36,234 nt of DNA from an uncultured Roseateles sp. (GTDB lineage Bacteria > Pseudomonadota > Gammaproteobacteria > Burkholderiales > Burkholderiaceae): NCBI GenBank assembly GCA_946480605.1, contig CAMLKW010000018.1:1-36234 (forward strand), given 5' to 3'. Positions within the stretch are counted from its first letter, which is position 1. Each line of letters opens with the position of its first letter. Shown here piece after piece: positions 8,786-16,494 of this stretch. The notes beneath the pieces are model-generated. The model made no database searches. It was not told where the DNA came from and saw only the letters and a list, made by a program, of their open reading frames with translations. Made by a program: the position numbers and the translations under genes.

Positions 8786-9739
8786 ATGATGAAGCCGGGT
8801 GCTCGGAGTCTTGTTTGGCTGGGAGGCATGGCTGGCGCCGGTGCCATCGTTCTCGCGGTCTACAACTGGCGTGCCGATGGCGCCGCAGCGCCGCCGCAAG
8901 CACCAGCGTCCACGCCGGTGCCAGCGCCTCCCATGGCATCGCTCCCCCAGGCAGACCCGGCCCCTCCCGCCGCGGTGGCTGCCGCATCGACGCCGGTCGC
9001 TGCAAGCGCGGCGATGCCGGCTTCTGCCGTCTTGCGCGCCCAGCCTGGGGACGTCTCGCGCATGCAGCGCGACGTGCAGCTCGCCATCGGCAGCGATCAG
9101 CGTGGCAAGGCGGGGGAAGCCGCGCGGCACATCCAGAGATGCCTGGCGTTGGAGCGCGACCCGGAGCGGAATCGCCAGGCGATGGAGGCCATGCTGCGCC
9201 GCTTGCCCGAAGCCGCGGCTGGCTCCTTCAGAGCGAGCCACCAGGAGTTGGTCGCCTCCTGTCAGGCCGTGGATGAATCTTCTCGCGCCCAGCTGGTGCC
9301 GCTGCTTCGCCGCAGCCTGGCCGAGGGCGACAAGGGCGCGGCAGCAGGCCTGGTGCGGGCCTTGGGGAAGGACTTCAATCTGGCGGACGATCCCGACGTC
9401 CTTGCGGCGCTGCGGCGTGACGCCTGGGACTGCGACGACGGCTCACAACGTGCGCTGAGCAACCTAGCCCGACGTGATCCGCAACTGTTGCCTCCCAACG
9501 AGATCGGGGCCTTGCGCGATCTGGAGCGCATCCAGTTCAGCAAGAGCATGGAGGCTTTGCTGCGCCAGGCGGAGGGTGACACCAAGCGCCAGGCCGTCCT
9601 CCAAGCCATGCTGGCCACCTACAAGTCGCCGCCCGAGGCCGATCCCGCAGAAGTGGCGCGAATCTCGGCCGAGATCCAGAGCCGCTGCAAGGCTGGGCCG
9701 GCCCAAGCCGGCGGTGTGCGGCCCGCCGTGCCCGGCTGA
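8786..9739 (+). CDS. Membrane-anchored hypothetical protein with Ala/Pro linker
   Basis: I do not recognise this 317-residue protein. One N-terminal membrane segment is seen (about residues 7-24, SLVWLGGMAGAGAIVLAV), followed by an Ala/Pro-rich linker to about residue 70. The remainder is a mostly helical, charged domain with three or four Cys residues scattered through it (for example IQRCLAL and VASCQAV). It is probably anchored in the inner membrane with the domain in the periplasm. I chose ATG 8786 because AGGGAG (8773-8778) sits 7 nt upstream; an in-frame ATG at 8747 would add 13 residues without a good site. Base and codon use are slightly less GC-extreme than in the CAZyme genes. It starts 49 bp after the GH43 stop, so co-transcription is possible, but nothing links it to pectin. 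Confidence 0.72.
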   Translation: MMKPGARSLVWLGGMAGAGAIVLAVYNWRADGAAAPPQAPASTPVPAPPMASLPQADPAPPAAVAAASTPVAASAAMPASAVLRAQPGDVSRMQRDVQLAIGSDQRGKAGEAARHIQRCLALERDPERNRQAMEAMLRRLPEAAAGSFRASHQELVASCQAVDESSRAQLVPLLRRSLAEGDKGAAAGLVRALGKDFNLADDPDVLAALRRDAWDCDDGSQRALSNLARRDPQLLPPNEIGALRDLERIQFSKSMEALLRQAEGDTKRQAVLQAMLATYKSPPEADPAEVARISAEIQSRCKAGPAQAGGVRPAVPG

Positions 9740-9809
9740 TCGGGTGCGAGCAGAGCGCGGCTGACGGATCAGCCCTCGCGCGAACGGGCTGACCACGGTG
9801 CGGGACGCC

Positions 9810-10556
9810 TCAGAACCGGTACATCCACCCCGCAAACAGGCTCGCCTGGTAGCTCCGCTCCACCAGCGGACTGTCCTCCACGGCCTTGCCCAGCAGGCGG
9901 CCCGACACGTCCAGGAACAGCATCTCGTTGCTGCTGGTGGCGTAGGTGAATCTCAGCCCGCCTTCGGTCTGCAGGGTGGACTTGCCCAGGTAGGCTGGCC
10001 GGCCGGTGAGGGCCTCGGTGGGCTTCACGCCGAAGTAGTAGTCCACGTACTTGCGGTCCACGTGGCGCACGCCCAGCCGTGGCGTGACGGCCAGGTCGCC
10101 GAAGTCGAAGCGCTTCTCGTACTCCAGCGAGATCATGCGGCCCTTGCTGTTGCCCAGTGCATCGCCCTGCAACTCCAGCGAGAGCTCGCCCATGCCTGTG
10201 TCCCAGATGGCCGCGCCACCCACCCACAGGCTTTCCTTGCGGCGGTCCATGCCGCGCAGGAAGTCGGAGTCCTTGGCCTTGTAGCCGTCGAAGCCGAAGC
10301 GCCCGGTCAGCCGGTATTTCACCGGGCCCGTGCTGCCCAGCTTCAGGCCGACGCTGGGCAGTGCGACGGACACCCACTCGTTCTCGTAGATCAGCAGCGG
10401 CAGCACGCGCGCCTTGGTGTCCACGCCGCGGTAGGGCTCCAGCGTGGCGCCGGCGCCGATGCCGGCGATGGTCAGCGAGGTGGGCGGGCCGTTCTGGGCC
10501 AGGGCCGGCGAGGAGACAGCCAGCGCCGCAGCGAGGCGAAGGATATGGGCTTGCAT
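9810..10556 (-). CDS. MipA/OmpV family outer-membrane protein
   Basis: The predicted protein has 248 residues, the usual length of the MipA/OmpV family. A signal peptide ends near ALA-Q (residue 21). It continues as amphipathic strands typical of a small beta-barrel, including GIGAGATLEPYRGVDTKARVLPLL near the N-terminus, FDFGDLAVTPRLGVRHVDRKYVDYYFGV in the middle, and a terminal strand ending LFAGWMYRF with the C-terminal Phe used for outer-membrane assembly. Family members include the MltA-interacting scaffold MipA and OmpV-type porin-like proteins. An AAGGAAG ribosome site lies 6 nt before the ATG. It is divergent from a two-component pair, an arrangement in which the pair often controls the outer-membrane gene (inference). 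No link to pectin use is evident. Confidence 0.88.
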   Translation of the reverse strand: MQAHILRLAAALAVSSPALAQNGPPTSLTIAGIGAGATLEPYRGVDTKARVLPLLIYENEWVSVALPSVGLKLGSTGPVKYRLTGRFGFDGYKAKDSDFLRGMDRRKESLWVGGAAIWDTGMGELSLELQGDALGNSKGRMISLEYEKRFDFGDLAVTPRLGVRHVDRKYVDYYFGVKPTEALTGRPAYLGKSTLQTEGGLRFTYATSSNEMLFLDVSGRLLGKAVEDSPLVERSYQASLFAGWMYRF

Positions 10557-10704
10557 CGAGACTTCCTTGCAGGAGGGAATGGAACGCCGCGCAGGCTAGG
10601 CAGGCTGAATTAGTGCCGCGTTAAACCTTGGCTTCGCGAAGGCCGAGTCCCTTGTACGGAGGTCGCCTCATTTGGATCTAAGTCAACGCGCTTAAATTCC
10701 GCGC
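10557..10704. promoter_or_regulatory. Divergent intergenic region between the mipA-like gene and the two-component operon
   Basis: This 148-bp gap must hold the promoters of both divergent genes. It is locally less GC-rich, with TTAAACC (10621), a CTTCGCGAAG palindrome (10632-10641), TTTGGATCTAAG (10671-10682) and TTAAAT (10692-10697) close to the response-regulator start. The regulator lacks a clear Shine-Dalgarno. I could not place a sigma-70 -35/-10 pair with correct spacing. OmpR-type regulators bind tandem repeats, and autoregulation here is plausible but not demonstrated. Confidence 0.45.
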
Positions 10705-11379
10705 ATGCGCGCACTGCTGGTGGAAGACGACGACATGATCGGCAACAGCCTGACCCAGGCGCTGGGCCGGGCCGGCTGGTCGGTGGACTGGGTGCGCGAC
10801 GGCGAGCCCGCCCGCACCGCGCTGGCCGACGGCGGCTATGCCTGCGTGCTGCTGGACCTGGGCCTGCCGCGGCTGGACGGGCTCAGCCTGCTGCGCCAGC
10901 TGCGCGCCAAGGGCGAGCTGACGCCCGTGCTGGTGCTGACCGCGCGCGACGGCCTGGACGACCGCATCGCCGGGCTGGACCTGGGCGCCGACGACTACCT
11001 CGTCAAACCCTTCGAGCTGGGCGAGCTGCTGGCGCGCGTGCGCGCGCTGCTGCGCCGGGCCAGCGGTTCGGCCCAGGCGCTGCTGGGCGCGGGCGCCGCG
11101 CTGCAGCTGGACCTGAACACGCGCGAGGCCGTGCGCGGCGCGCAGCGCGAGGCGCTGACCGCCCGCGAGTTCGCGCTGCTGCGCGCGCTGCTGGAGCGGC
11201 CCGGCGCCATCCTGTCGCGCGAGCAGCTGGAGCAGCGCATCTACGGCTGGGGCGAGGAGATCGGCAGCAACATGATCGACGTGCTCATCCACGGCATGCG
11301 CCGCAAGCTCGGGGCCGACGCGATCCGCAACGTGCGCGGCCTGGGCTGGCGCATCGCACTGGTGGATGCCGCGGCATGA
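10705..11379 (+). CDS. OmpR/QseB-like two-component response regulator
   Basis: The predicted protein has 224 residues, standard for the OmpR/PhoB class. The receiver domain spans about 1-115, with acidic residues Glu7, Asp8 and Asp9 (LLVEDDD), phospho-acceptor Asp51 (VLLDLGLPRLDG), Thr79 and Lys101 (YLVKPFE). A winged-helix DNA-binding domain follows (about 125-220), with LTAREFALLRALLERPG, ILSREQLEQRIYGW and NMIDVLIHGMRRKLG, the QseB/PmrA/TctD-like pattern. It activates or represses genes after phosphorylation by the partner kinase encoded just downstream, whose ATG overlaps this stop (ATGA). The likely targets are its own operon and the divergent MipA-like gene. Control of the flanking pectin genes is possible but unsupported. 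Confidence 0.94.
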   Translation: MRALLVEDDDMIGNSLTQALGRAGWSVDWVRDGEPARTALADGGYACVLLDLGLPRLDGLSLLRQLRAKGELTPVLVLTARDGLDDRIAGLDLGADDYLVKPFELGELLARVRALLRRASGSAQALLGAGAALQLDLNTREAVRGAQREALTAREFALLRALLERPGAILSREQLEQRIYGWGEEIGSNMIDVLIHGMRRKLGADAIRNVRGLGWRIALVDAAA

Positions 11380-12725
11380 CGGGGCGGCTGGCGGGTTTGA
11401 GGCGCTGGCGCGGCTCGCTGCAAGGCCAGCTGGTGATGTGGCTGCTGCCACTGCATCTGCTGACGACGGCCGGGCTGGCCTGGCTGTTCCAGCGCAACTA
11501 CGCCGACACGGTCTGTCACTTCATGGACGGCCAGATGCAGGCACTGGCGCAGTCCAACGCGGCGCGCAGCTGTGCCAGCCTGGCCGAACCCATGCGGCGG
11601 CTGGTGCCCGAGGAGGTGCACGAGGGCGGTGAGTTCGTCGTGCAGCTTTGGTGCGCGCAAGACCCGGCGCGCCATGTCAGCGGCATGCCGTCGGTGCAGC
11701 TGCCGCTGCAGGCCGCGCCGGGTTGGTACGAGCGATCGGCCGCCGGGGCGCAATGGCGCGTGTACACGGCACCGGCCGGTGCCGGGGAGGTGCATGTGCA
11801 GGTGCTGCAGAGCTTTGCCTTCCGCGACATGGAGGTGGGCGGGCGCAGCTTCTTCGCCAGCCTGGTGGGCCTGCTGCTGCTGCCGGTGTCGCTGGGCGTG
11901 CTGGCACTGGTGGTGGGGCGCGCGTCGCGGCGACTGCAGCACTCGGCCCAGCAGCTAGCCCAGCGCGACGAGCACAGCGCGGCGGCGGATGCGCTGCAGG
12001 TGCCCTGCGAGATCGAGCCTTTGGTGGGCGCCTTCGAAAGCCTGCTGGCGCGGCTGCGCGGCGCGCTGGCCTCGCAGCGCCTGTTCGTGCAGGACGCCGC
12101 GCACGAGCTGCGCACGCCGCTGACCGCCTTGAGCCTGCAGCTGGAGAACCTGCGCCCGCACATGGCGAATGCCCCCGCCGAGTTCGAGCAACTGCAGCAG
12201 GGCATGCGCCGCGCCCGCCATCTGGTGGACCAGATGCTGAGCCTGTCCCGCCAGGACCTGGCGCCCCACGCGACGGCAGCACCGCTGGACCTGCGCGAGC
12301 TGCTGCGCGCCAGCATCGGCCAGGCGATGGCCGAGGCCGACCGGCGCGGCGTCGAGGTGGGCTTCGTCGATGCGGTCGACGGGCCGGTAGCGCTGCAAGG
12401 CCAGGAAGGCGACCTGCGCAGCCTGTTCGACAACCTCATCACCAACGCGCTGCGGCACTCCCAGCCCGGCAGCGAGGTGGAGCTGCGGCTGACGCCCCGG
12501 TGGGTGGACGTCATCGACAACGGCCCGGGCCTGCCCGAGGCCATGCGCGAGCGCGTGTTCGACCGCTTCTTCCGCATGCCCGACGCGCCGCCCGGCGGCA
12601 GCGGCCTGGGGCTGGCGATTGCGCGGCAGGCCGGGCTGCGGCATGGGCTGCGCATCGAGCTGCGCGGGCGGGATGACGGCCAGTCGGGGCTTGTCGCACG
12701 CGTCCATCTGCCTGGGGCCTGTTAA
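11376..12725 (+). CDS. QseC-like sensor histidine kinase
   Basis: The predicted protein has 449 residues. Two membrane segments (about 18-38 and 160-181) enclose a periplasmic sensor of about 120 residues carrying Cys47, Cys66 and Cys93. Then follow a short linker and the H-box FVQDAAHELRTPLTAL with phospho-accepting His243. The ATP-binding domain shows the N-box (FDNLITNALRHS), G1 (DNGPGLP) and G2 (GGSGLGLAIARQ). It autophosphorylates in response to an unknown periplasmic signal and phosphorylates the regulator encoded upstream, to which it is coupled by ATGA. The gene end is unusual: the TAA stop lies inside the left arm of a perfect 18-bp inverted repeat, so the last codons were probably set by that element. 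Confidence 0.94.
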   Translation: MTGRLAGLRRWRGSLQGQLVMWLLPLHLLTTAGLAWLFQRNYADTVCHFMDGQMQALAQSNAARSCASLAEPMRRLVPEEVHEGGEFVVQLWCAQDPARHVSGMPSVQLPLQAAPGWYERSAAGAQWRVYTAPAGAGEVHVQVLQSFAFRDMEVGGRSFFASLVGLLLLPVSLGVLALVVGRASRRLQHSAQQLAQRDEHSAAADALQVPCEIEPLVGAFESLLARLRGALASQRLFVQDAAHELRTPLTALSLQLENLRPHMANAPAEFEQLQQGMRRARHLVDQMLSLSRQDLAPHATAAPLDLRELLRASIGQAMAEADRRGVEVGFVDAVDGPVALQGQEGDLRSLFDNLITNALRHSQPGSEVELRLTPRWVDVIDNGPGLPEAMRERVFDRFFRMPDAPPGGSGLGLAIARQAGLRHGLRIELRGRDDGQSGLVARVHLPGAC

Positions 12726-12761
12726 CACTACGCGACCTGCTTCCGTAGTGTTAACAGGCCC
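12715..12761. repeat. Perfect 18-bp inverted repeat overlapping the kinase stop codon
   Basis: The left arm is GGGCCTGTTAACACTACG (12715-12732) and the right arm CGTAGTGTTAACAGGCCC (12744-12761), with an 11-nt loop CGACCTGCTTC. The arms match without error and each contains GTTAAC. The kinase stop TAA is at 12723-12725. It could act as a terminator between the kinase and the DUF2306 gene, though no T tract follows on either strand. It could also be a dispersed REP-like element or the paired ends of a deleted insertion sequence. The structure itself is certain; its role is not. Confidence 0.85.
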
Positions 12762-12799
12762 TAAGCCTCATCTCATTCATGCCGCCTAGATTGAGCGGC

Positions 12800-13474
12800 A
12801 TGAACACACGCCCACGCCCACGCTTGCGTCCCGTCCGCCTCGCTGCCTACGGGCTGTTGTTGGTGCTTGCCGTCCTGACCGGCGCGATGGCGCTGCGCTA
12901 TGCCTGGCCCGGCCAGCCCTGGGCGCCGCCGCTGCCCAATCTGACCTCGCAGCGCGAGCTGCTGGTGCTGCATGCCGTCGGCGGTGGTCTGGCGTTGATG
13001 CTGGGCCCGTGGCAGTTCTCCGCACGGCTGCGTCAGCGCCGGCCGCGGCTGCACCGGGCGCTGGGCTGGGCCTATGCGGCCTGCCTGCTGCTGGCTGGCC
13101 TGACGGCGCTGCCGCTGGCCACGCAGTCCGACGGCGGACCCATCGCGCAGGTGGGCTTCGCGCTGCTGGGCGTGCTGTGGCTGGTGACGACGTCCATCGC
13201 GCTGGTGCACATCCGCGCACGCCGTGTGGACCTGCACCGGCGCTGGATGCTGCGCAGCTTCGTGCTGACGGCCGGCGGCATCACGCTGCGGCTGCAGATC
13301 GTCGCAGGCAACGTGCTGGGCGTGCCCATCGAGGCCTACTATACGGCGCTGGCCTGGACCTCGTGGCTGCCGCAGGCGCTGCTGCTGGAGTGGTGGCTGC
13401 GGCGCCGGCCCGCACCGCGGCGCGAGCCGCCGCAGCCGTGGCCGGACACGCAGCTGGAGCCGGTCAACGAATGA
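12800..13474 (+). CDS. DUF2306 family multi-pass membrane protein
   Basis: The predicted 224-residue protein has four or more hydrophobic segments: LAAYGLLLVLAVLTGAMAL near the N-terminus, LVLHAVGGGLALMLGPWQF, a pair around YAACLLLAGL and VGFALLGVLWLVTTSIALVH, and a final one near the C-terminus. The pattern HAVGGGLALMLGPWQF ... LHRALGWAY ... DLHRRWMLRSFVLTAGGITLR matches the DUF2306 family, where the conserved histidines may bind haem or a metal (suggested by pattern only). Its function is unknown. The start at 12800 is preferred over 12779 because the first in-frame Met adds only a short Pro/Arg prefix. The 3' end overlaps the convergent pectate-lyase gene by 11 bp. No pectin role is evident. 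Confidence 0.78.
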   Translation: MNTRPRPRLRPVRLAAYGLLLVLAVLTGAMALRYAWPGQPWAPPLPNLTSQRELLVLHAVGGGLALMLGPWQFSARLRQRRPRLHRALGWAYAACLLLAGLTALPLATQSDGGPIAQVGFALLGVLWLVTTSIALVHIRARRVDLHRRWMLRSFVLTAGGITLRLQIVAGNVLGVPIEAYYTALAWTSWLPQALLLEWWLRRRPAPRREPPQPWPDTQLEPVNE

Positions 13475-14855
13475 GGTGCACCACCAGCCCGTTCAGGTAG
13501 CGCTCCAGCTGCGTGTAGCCGCTGGCGGGGTCGACGGCCTTGGCGTCGCTCGGGTCGCGGGGGTTCAGGCCGTGCGCCACCTCCCACGCGTCGGACATGC
13601 CGTCGCCGTCACTGTCCAGCGGCGCGGGCTTGCTCTTCAACTCGGGCCAGCCGCCCACCTCGGTCTGGCTGTTGATCAGCCGGCCGCGGCGCTGGCGCAC
13701 GTCGTCGACGAGGCGCTGGTCCACCGCGTCGCGCACGAGGGACGCGCCCACGCCGGCCAGCACGCGCTCCAGCGTCCTGTCGGGCGCATCCACCGTGACC
13801 GGCGCGAAGGGCAGGGCCGCCGCCAGCTTGTAGCCCTCGGGCAGGCCGCCCGGCAGGTGCTTCGCGTGCGCGCGCACCAGCGTCCACGGGTCGGCGGGCA
13901 CCTGTCCGTCCATGCTGTTGCCGGCGAAGAAGGCGCGCGCGCCGGGGTTGCTTTCCTCGAACGCGAAACTGCCTTTGGAGTTCGGGCCGCGCAGGTAGAC
14001 GTTGCCGACGAAGTTGTAGCTGGCGCGCTCGCCGCCCCGGTCCAGGTTGTAGCCGGCGCGCTCGGTGGCCCAGTTGTAGAAGACGTTGGCGCGCAGGTCG
14101 TAGAAGCCGCCCAGCGGGTCGGCCTCGGGCTTGAGGTAGTTGCCCGGGCGGGGCATGCGGTCCTGGTGGTGGGCCCACAGGTTGTGGTGCATGGACAGCC
14201 GCGTGCCGCGCGCGCCGCGCAGCAGGCTGCCGAAGCCGTGGCAGGCGCCCTTCTTGGCGGTGTTGCAGTTCAGCGATTCGCCGATCAGGCTCCACTGCAC
14301 GGTGACGTGCTGGTAGGCCGGCCGGCCCAGGTCCGGCCGGGCGACCGAGACGGACAGCGACTCGTCGCTGGACCAACTGGTGGACACGTGGTCCAGGATG
14401 ATGCGCTGGCCCGAGCCGACGCTGATGGCGTCGTCGTCGGCATTGGCCGCGTCGCCCAGGCGCGAGCGGATGAAGCGCACGACGACGTCGTCGGCGGCTA
14501 TCGTCAGCGGGTGGTCACGCAGCGTGATGCCGTCGCCGGGGGCGGTCTGGCCGGCGATGGTGATGCGGCCCTGCGTGATGTGCAGCGGCTTCTTCAGCGC
14601 GATGGTGCCGGACACGGCGAACACCACGGTGCGGGGGCCTGAGGCCTCCACGGCGGCGCGCAGCGAGCCGGGGCCGTCGTCGGCCAGCGTGGTCACGTAG
14701 ATCGTGCGGCCGCCGCGGCCACCCTGTGAGATGGCGCCTTCGCCCTCGGCGCCGGGGAAGGCGGGCAGCGTGGTGGGCGGCGCCGCTGTCGGCGCGTCGG
14801 GCGTCGCGCAGGCGGCAAGCAGCAGGGCGGCGGCGAGTGCAGTCAGGTTTCGCAT
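13464..14855 (-). CDS. Pectate lyase-like lipoprotein, polysaccharide lyase family 1
   Basis: The predicted protein has 463 residues with a lipobox LAAC (Cys16), so it is lipid-anchored. A right-handed parallel beta-helix of the PL1 type follows: AFPGAEGEGAISQGGRGG at the start, then calcium-site acids in DDDAISV and SSDESLS, and the catalytic-arginine region HNLWAHHQDRMPRPG. PL1 enzymes cleave polygalacturonate by calcium-dependent beta-elimination. The C-terminus carries an added calcium-binding module, DSDGDGMSDAWE from residue 414, resembling thrombospondin type-3/dockerin-like loops. It is the last gene of the right arm and starts 1 bp after the DUF5060 gene's stop. The homogalacturonan stretches of pectin are its expected substrate. 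Confidence 0.9.
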   Translation of the reverse strand: MRNLTALAAALLLAACATPDAPTAAPPTTLPAFPGAEGEGAISQGGRGGRTIYVTTLADDGPGSLRAAVEASGPRTVVFAVSGTIALKKPLHITQGRITIAGQTAPGDGITLRDHPLTIAADDVVVRFIRSRLGDAANADDDAISVGSGQRIILDHVSTSWSSDESLSVSVARPDLGRPAYQHVTVQWSLIGESLNCNTAKKGACHGFGSLLRGARGTRLSMHHNLWAHHQDRMPRPGNYLKPEADPLGGFYDLRANVFYNWATERAGYNLDRGGERASYNFVGNVYLRGPNSKGSFAFEESNPGARAFFAGNSMDGQVPADPWTLVRAHAKHLPGGLPEGYKLAAALPFAPVTVDAPDRTLERVLAGVGASLVRDAVDQRLVDDVRQRRGRLINSQTEVGGWPELKSKPAPLDSDGDGMSDAWEVAHGLNPRDPSDAKAVDPASGYTQLERYLNGLVVHLIR

Positions 14856-14856
14856 G

Positions 14857-16455
14857 TCAGTCGTCCAGGGCAGGGCGCGCGGCGGCGCCGGCGGGGGTGT
14901 CCAGCGCGGTCAGGCGCAGCGCGATGCCGGGCTTGCCCGGCAGCGGGATGGCGCCGGGTGCCACGAAGTCGTAGCGGCCCTGCGGCCTGAACTGCAGCGG
15001 CGCCTGGACCGGCGTGATCGTCATCGCCCAGGTGTCGATGATCTCGGCCTTGAAGCGCTGGCCGTCGCGCAGGCCGGTCAGGTAGAGCTTGGGCCGCCAC
15101 TCGGTGGGCGCACGGTCGCCGAAGTAGACCAGGTAGTGGCGCCCGGGCTGGCCGGCGATGAAGAGGTCGTCGAAGGCGTCGATGGGGTCCAGGCCTTCGG
15201 CCGGTGCGGCATCGAGGATCTGCTTCAGGAAGGCCAGCCGCGGCGGGCTGTCGCCGCGCAAGGCCACGCCCTGGGCAAGCCAGATCACACCGTCGGCATC
15301 GGGGATGAACTCGCTGTGCCCGCCATAGCCGCCCGCGATGGTGACCGACCAGAACGCGTGCACCATCTGCCGACCCGTCAGCTGCGCCCAGCGGCGGTCG
15401 TGGTTGCCTTCGTACTTCAGCTCGTCGAACACCACCGGCTTGCGCCAGGCCTCGCGGAACAGCACGGCGCGGTTGGCGTCGGCCGCCGCCATGCCGTGCT
15501 GCATGCTGACGTGGGTGATCCAGTCCTCGGCCTGGTTGTAGATGCGCTTGCCGTTGTGGATGGAGCGCAGGTGGCCGTAGGGGTCGATGCGCTGCACCAG
15601 CCGGCCCAGATGGGCCCAGTCCGCATCCGTCTTGGTGCGCACGAAATCGAACTCGTTGGCCAGCGACCACCACACGTTGCGGTAGGCCCCCAGCCGCGCG
15701 ACGACGTAGCGCACGTAGCGCTCGTCCTGCTCGCGGGTCATCGTGTCCAACCCCCACTCGCGCCGGTCGTCGTAGGGGTGCAGCAGGATGAGGTCGGCCT
15801 CGATGCCCAGATCGCGCAGCTGGCCCACGCGCTGCTCCAGGTGGCGGAAGAAGGCGGGGTTGAAACGCGTGTAGTCCGGCCTGGCGGGCGGCGTGCCGGT
15901 GCTGCTCTCGAAGGGCCAGAACTCGGGCGGGTGCCTGTCGACGCCGGCCGTCTGCGGGAACACCAGCATGCGCACCTTGTTGAACGGCGATGCGGCGAGC
16001 GCCTTCAGCGTCTGCTCCTCCAGCACGTTGCCGCGGTGGGCCCAGCTGTACATCGTCGTGCCGACCGGCTTGTACGGCGTGCCGTCGGCGTAGCCGAAAT
16101 GGTGCTGGAAGCGCACGCCCACCGGGCCGTGGTTGCCGGCCTTGGCCGGCGTCGCGGTGAACTCGCCCTGCTTGTTCGTCAGCGGCCAGCGGTTGCTGTG
16201 CGTGACCCAGGTCCAGCGGCCCGGGCGTGGTGGCATGAAGCGCAGGCGGTAGCTGCCGTCACCGTCGTAGAAGCCGTCCACCTCCACGGCCTGCGTGCCG
16301 TCGCTGAAGCGGGCACTCAGCTGCACCTCGGTGAAGGGGTTGCCGTCGGCCGGGCCCTTCAGCTCGACCTCGAAGACGCCCCATTGCTCGACGGCCTGCG
16401 CCGCTGCACTGCACAGCGCCAGCATCAGCAGGGCCACCACACGCCACAGTCTCAT
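14857..16455 (-). CDS. DUF5060-containing putative glycoside hydrolase (TIM barrel)
   Basis: The predicted protein has 532 residues with a signal peptide at about 1-21. The N-terminal beta-sandwich (about 22-105, WGVFEVELKGPADGNPF and FMPPRPGRWTWVTHSN) matches the DUF5060 family. The central region (about 115-450) reads as a DUF4038-like (beta/alpha)8 barrel of the GH-A clan. Glu268 in WWSLANEFDF fits the acid/base and Glu345 in VVFDELKYEG the nucleophile. A C-terminal beta domain follows, resembling DUF5605. DUF4038 includes the GH140 apiosidases, but this protein is not clearly one of them. GGAGTGA lies 6 nt before the ATG at 16455, which supports that start over 16488. Its place between an esterase and a pectate lyase points to a side-chain glycosidase of unknown sugar. 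Confidence 0.8.
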   Translation of the reverse strand: MRLWRVVALLMLALCSAAAQAVEQWGVFEVELKGPADGNPFTEVQLSARFSDGTQAVEVDGFYDGDGSYRLRFMPPRPGRWTWVTHSNRWPLTNKQGEFTATPAKAGNHGPVGVRFQHHFGYADGTPYKPVGTTMYSWAHRGNVLEEQTLKALAASPFNKVRMLVFPQTAGVDRHPPEFWPFESSTGTPPARPDYTRFNPAFFRHLEQRVGQLRDLGIEADLILLHPYDDRREWGLDTMTREQDERYVRYVVARLGAYRNVWWSLANEFDFVRTKTDADWAHLGRLVQRIDPYGHLRSIHNGKRIYNQAEDWITHVSMQHGMAAADANRAVLFREAWRKPVVFDELKYEGNHDRRWAQLTGRQMVHAFWSVTIAGGYGGHSEFIPDADGVIWLAQGVALRGDSPPRLAFLKQILDAAPAEGLDPIDAFDDLFIAGQPGRHYLVYFGDRAPTEWRPKLYLTGLRDGQRFKAEIIDTWAMTITPVQAPLQFRPQGRYDFVAPGAIPLPGKPGIALRLTALDTPAGAAARPALDD

Positions 16456-16494
16456 CAGGCTCACTCCATCAAGCACCGGCGCGGCCACCCGCGC

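Noticed and set aside
9759..9774. Short hairpin GGCTGA/TCAGCC between convergent genes
   Set aside because: Only 6 bp with no T tract; too weak to call a terminator.
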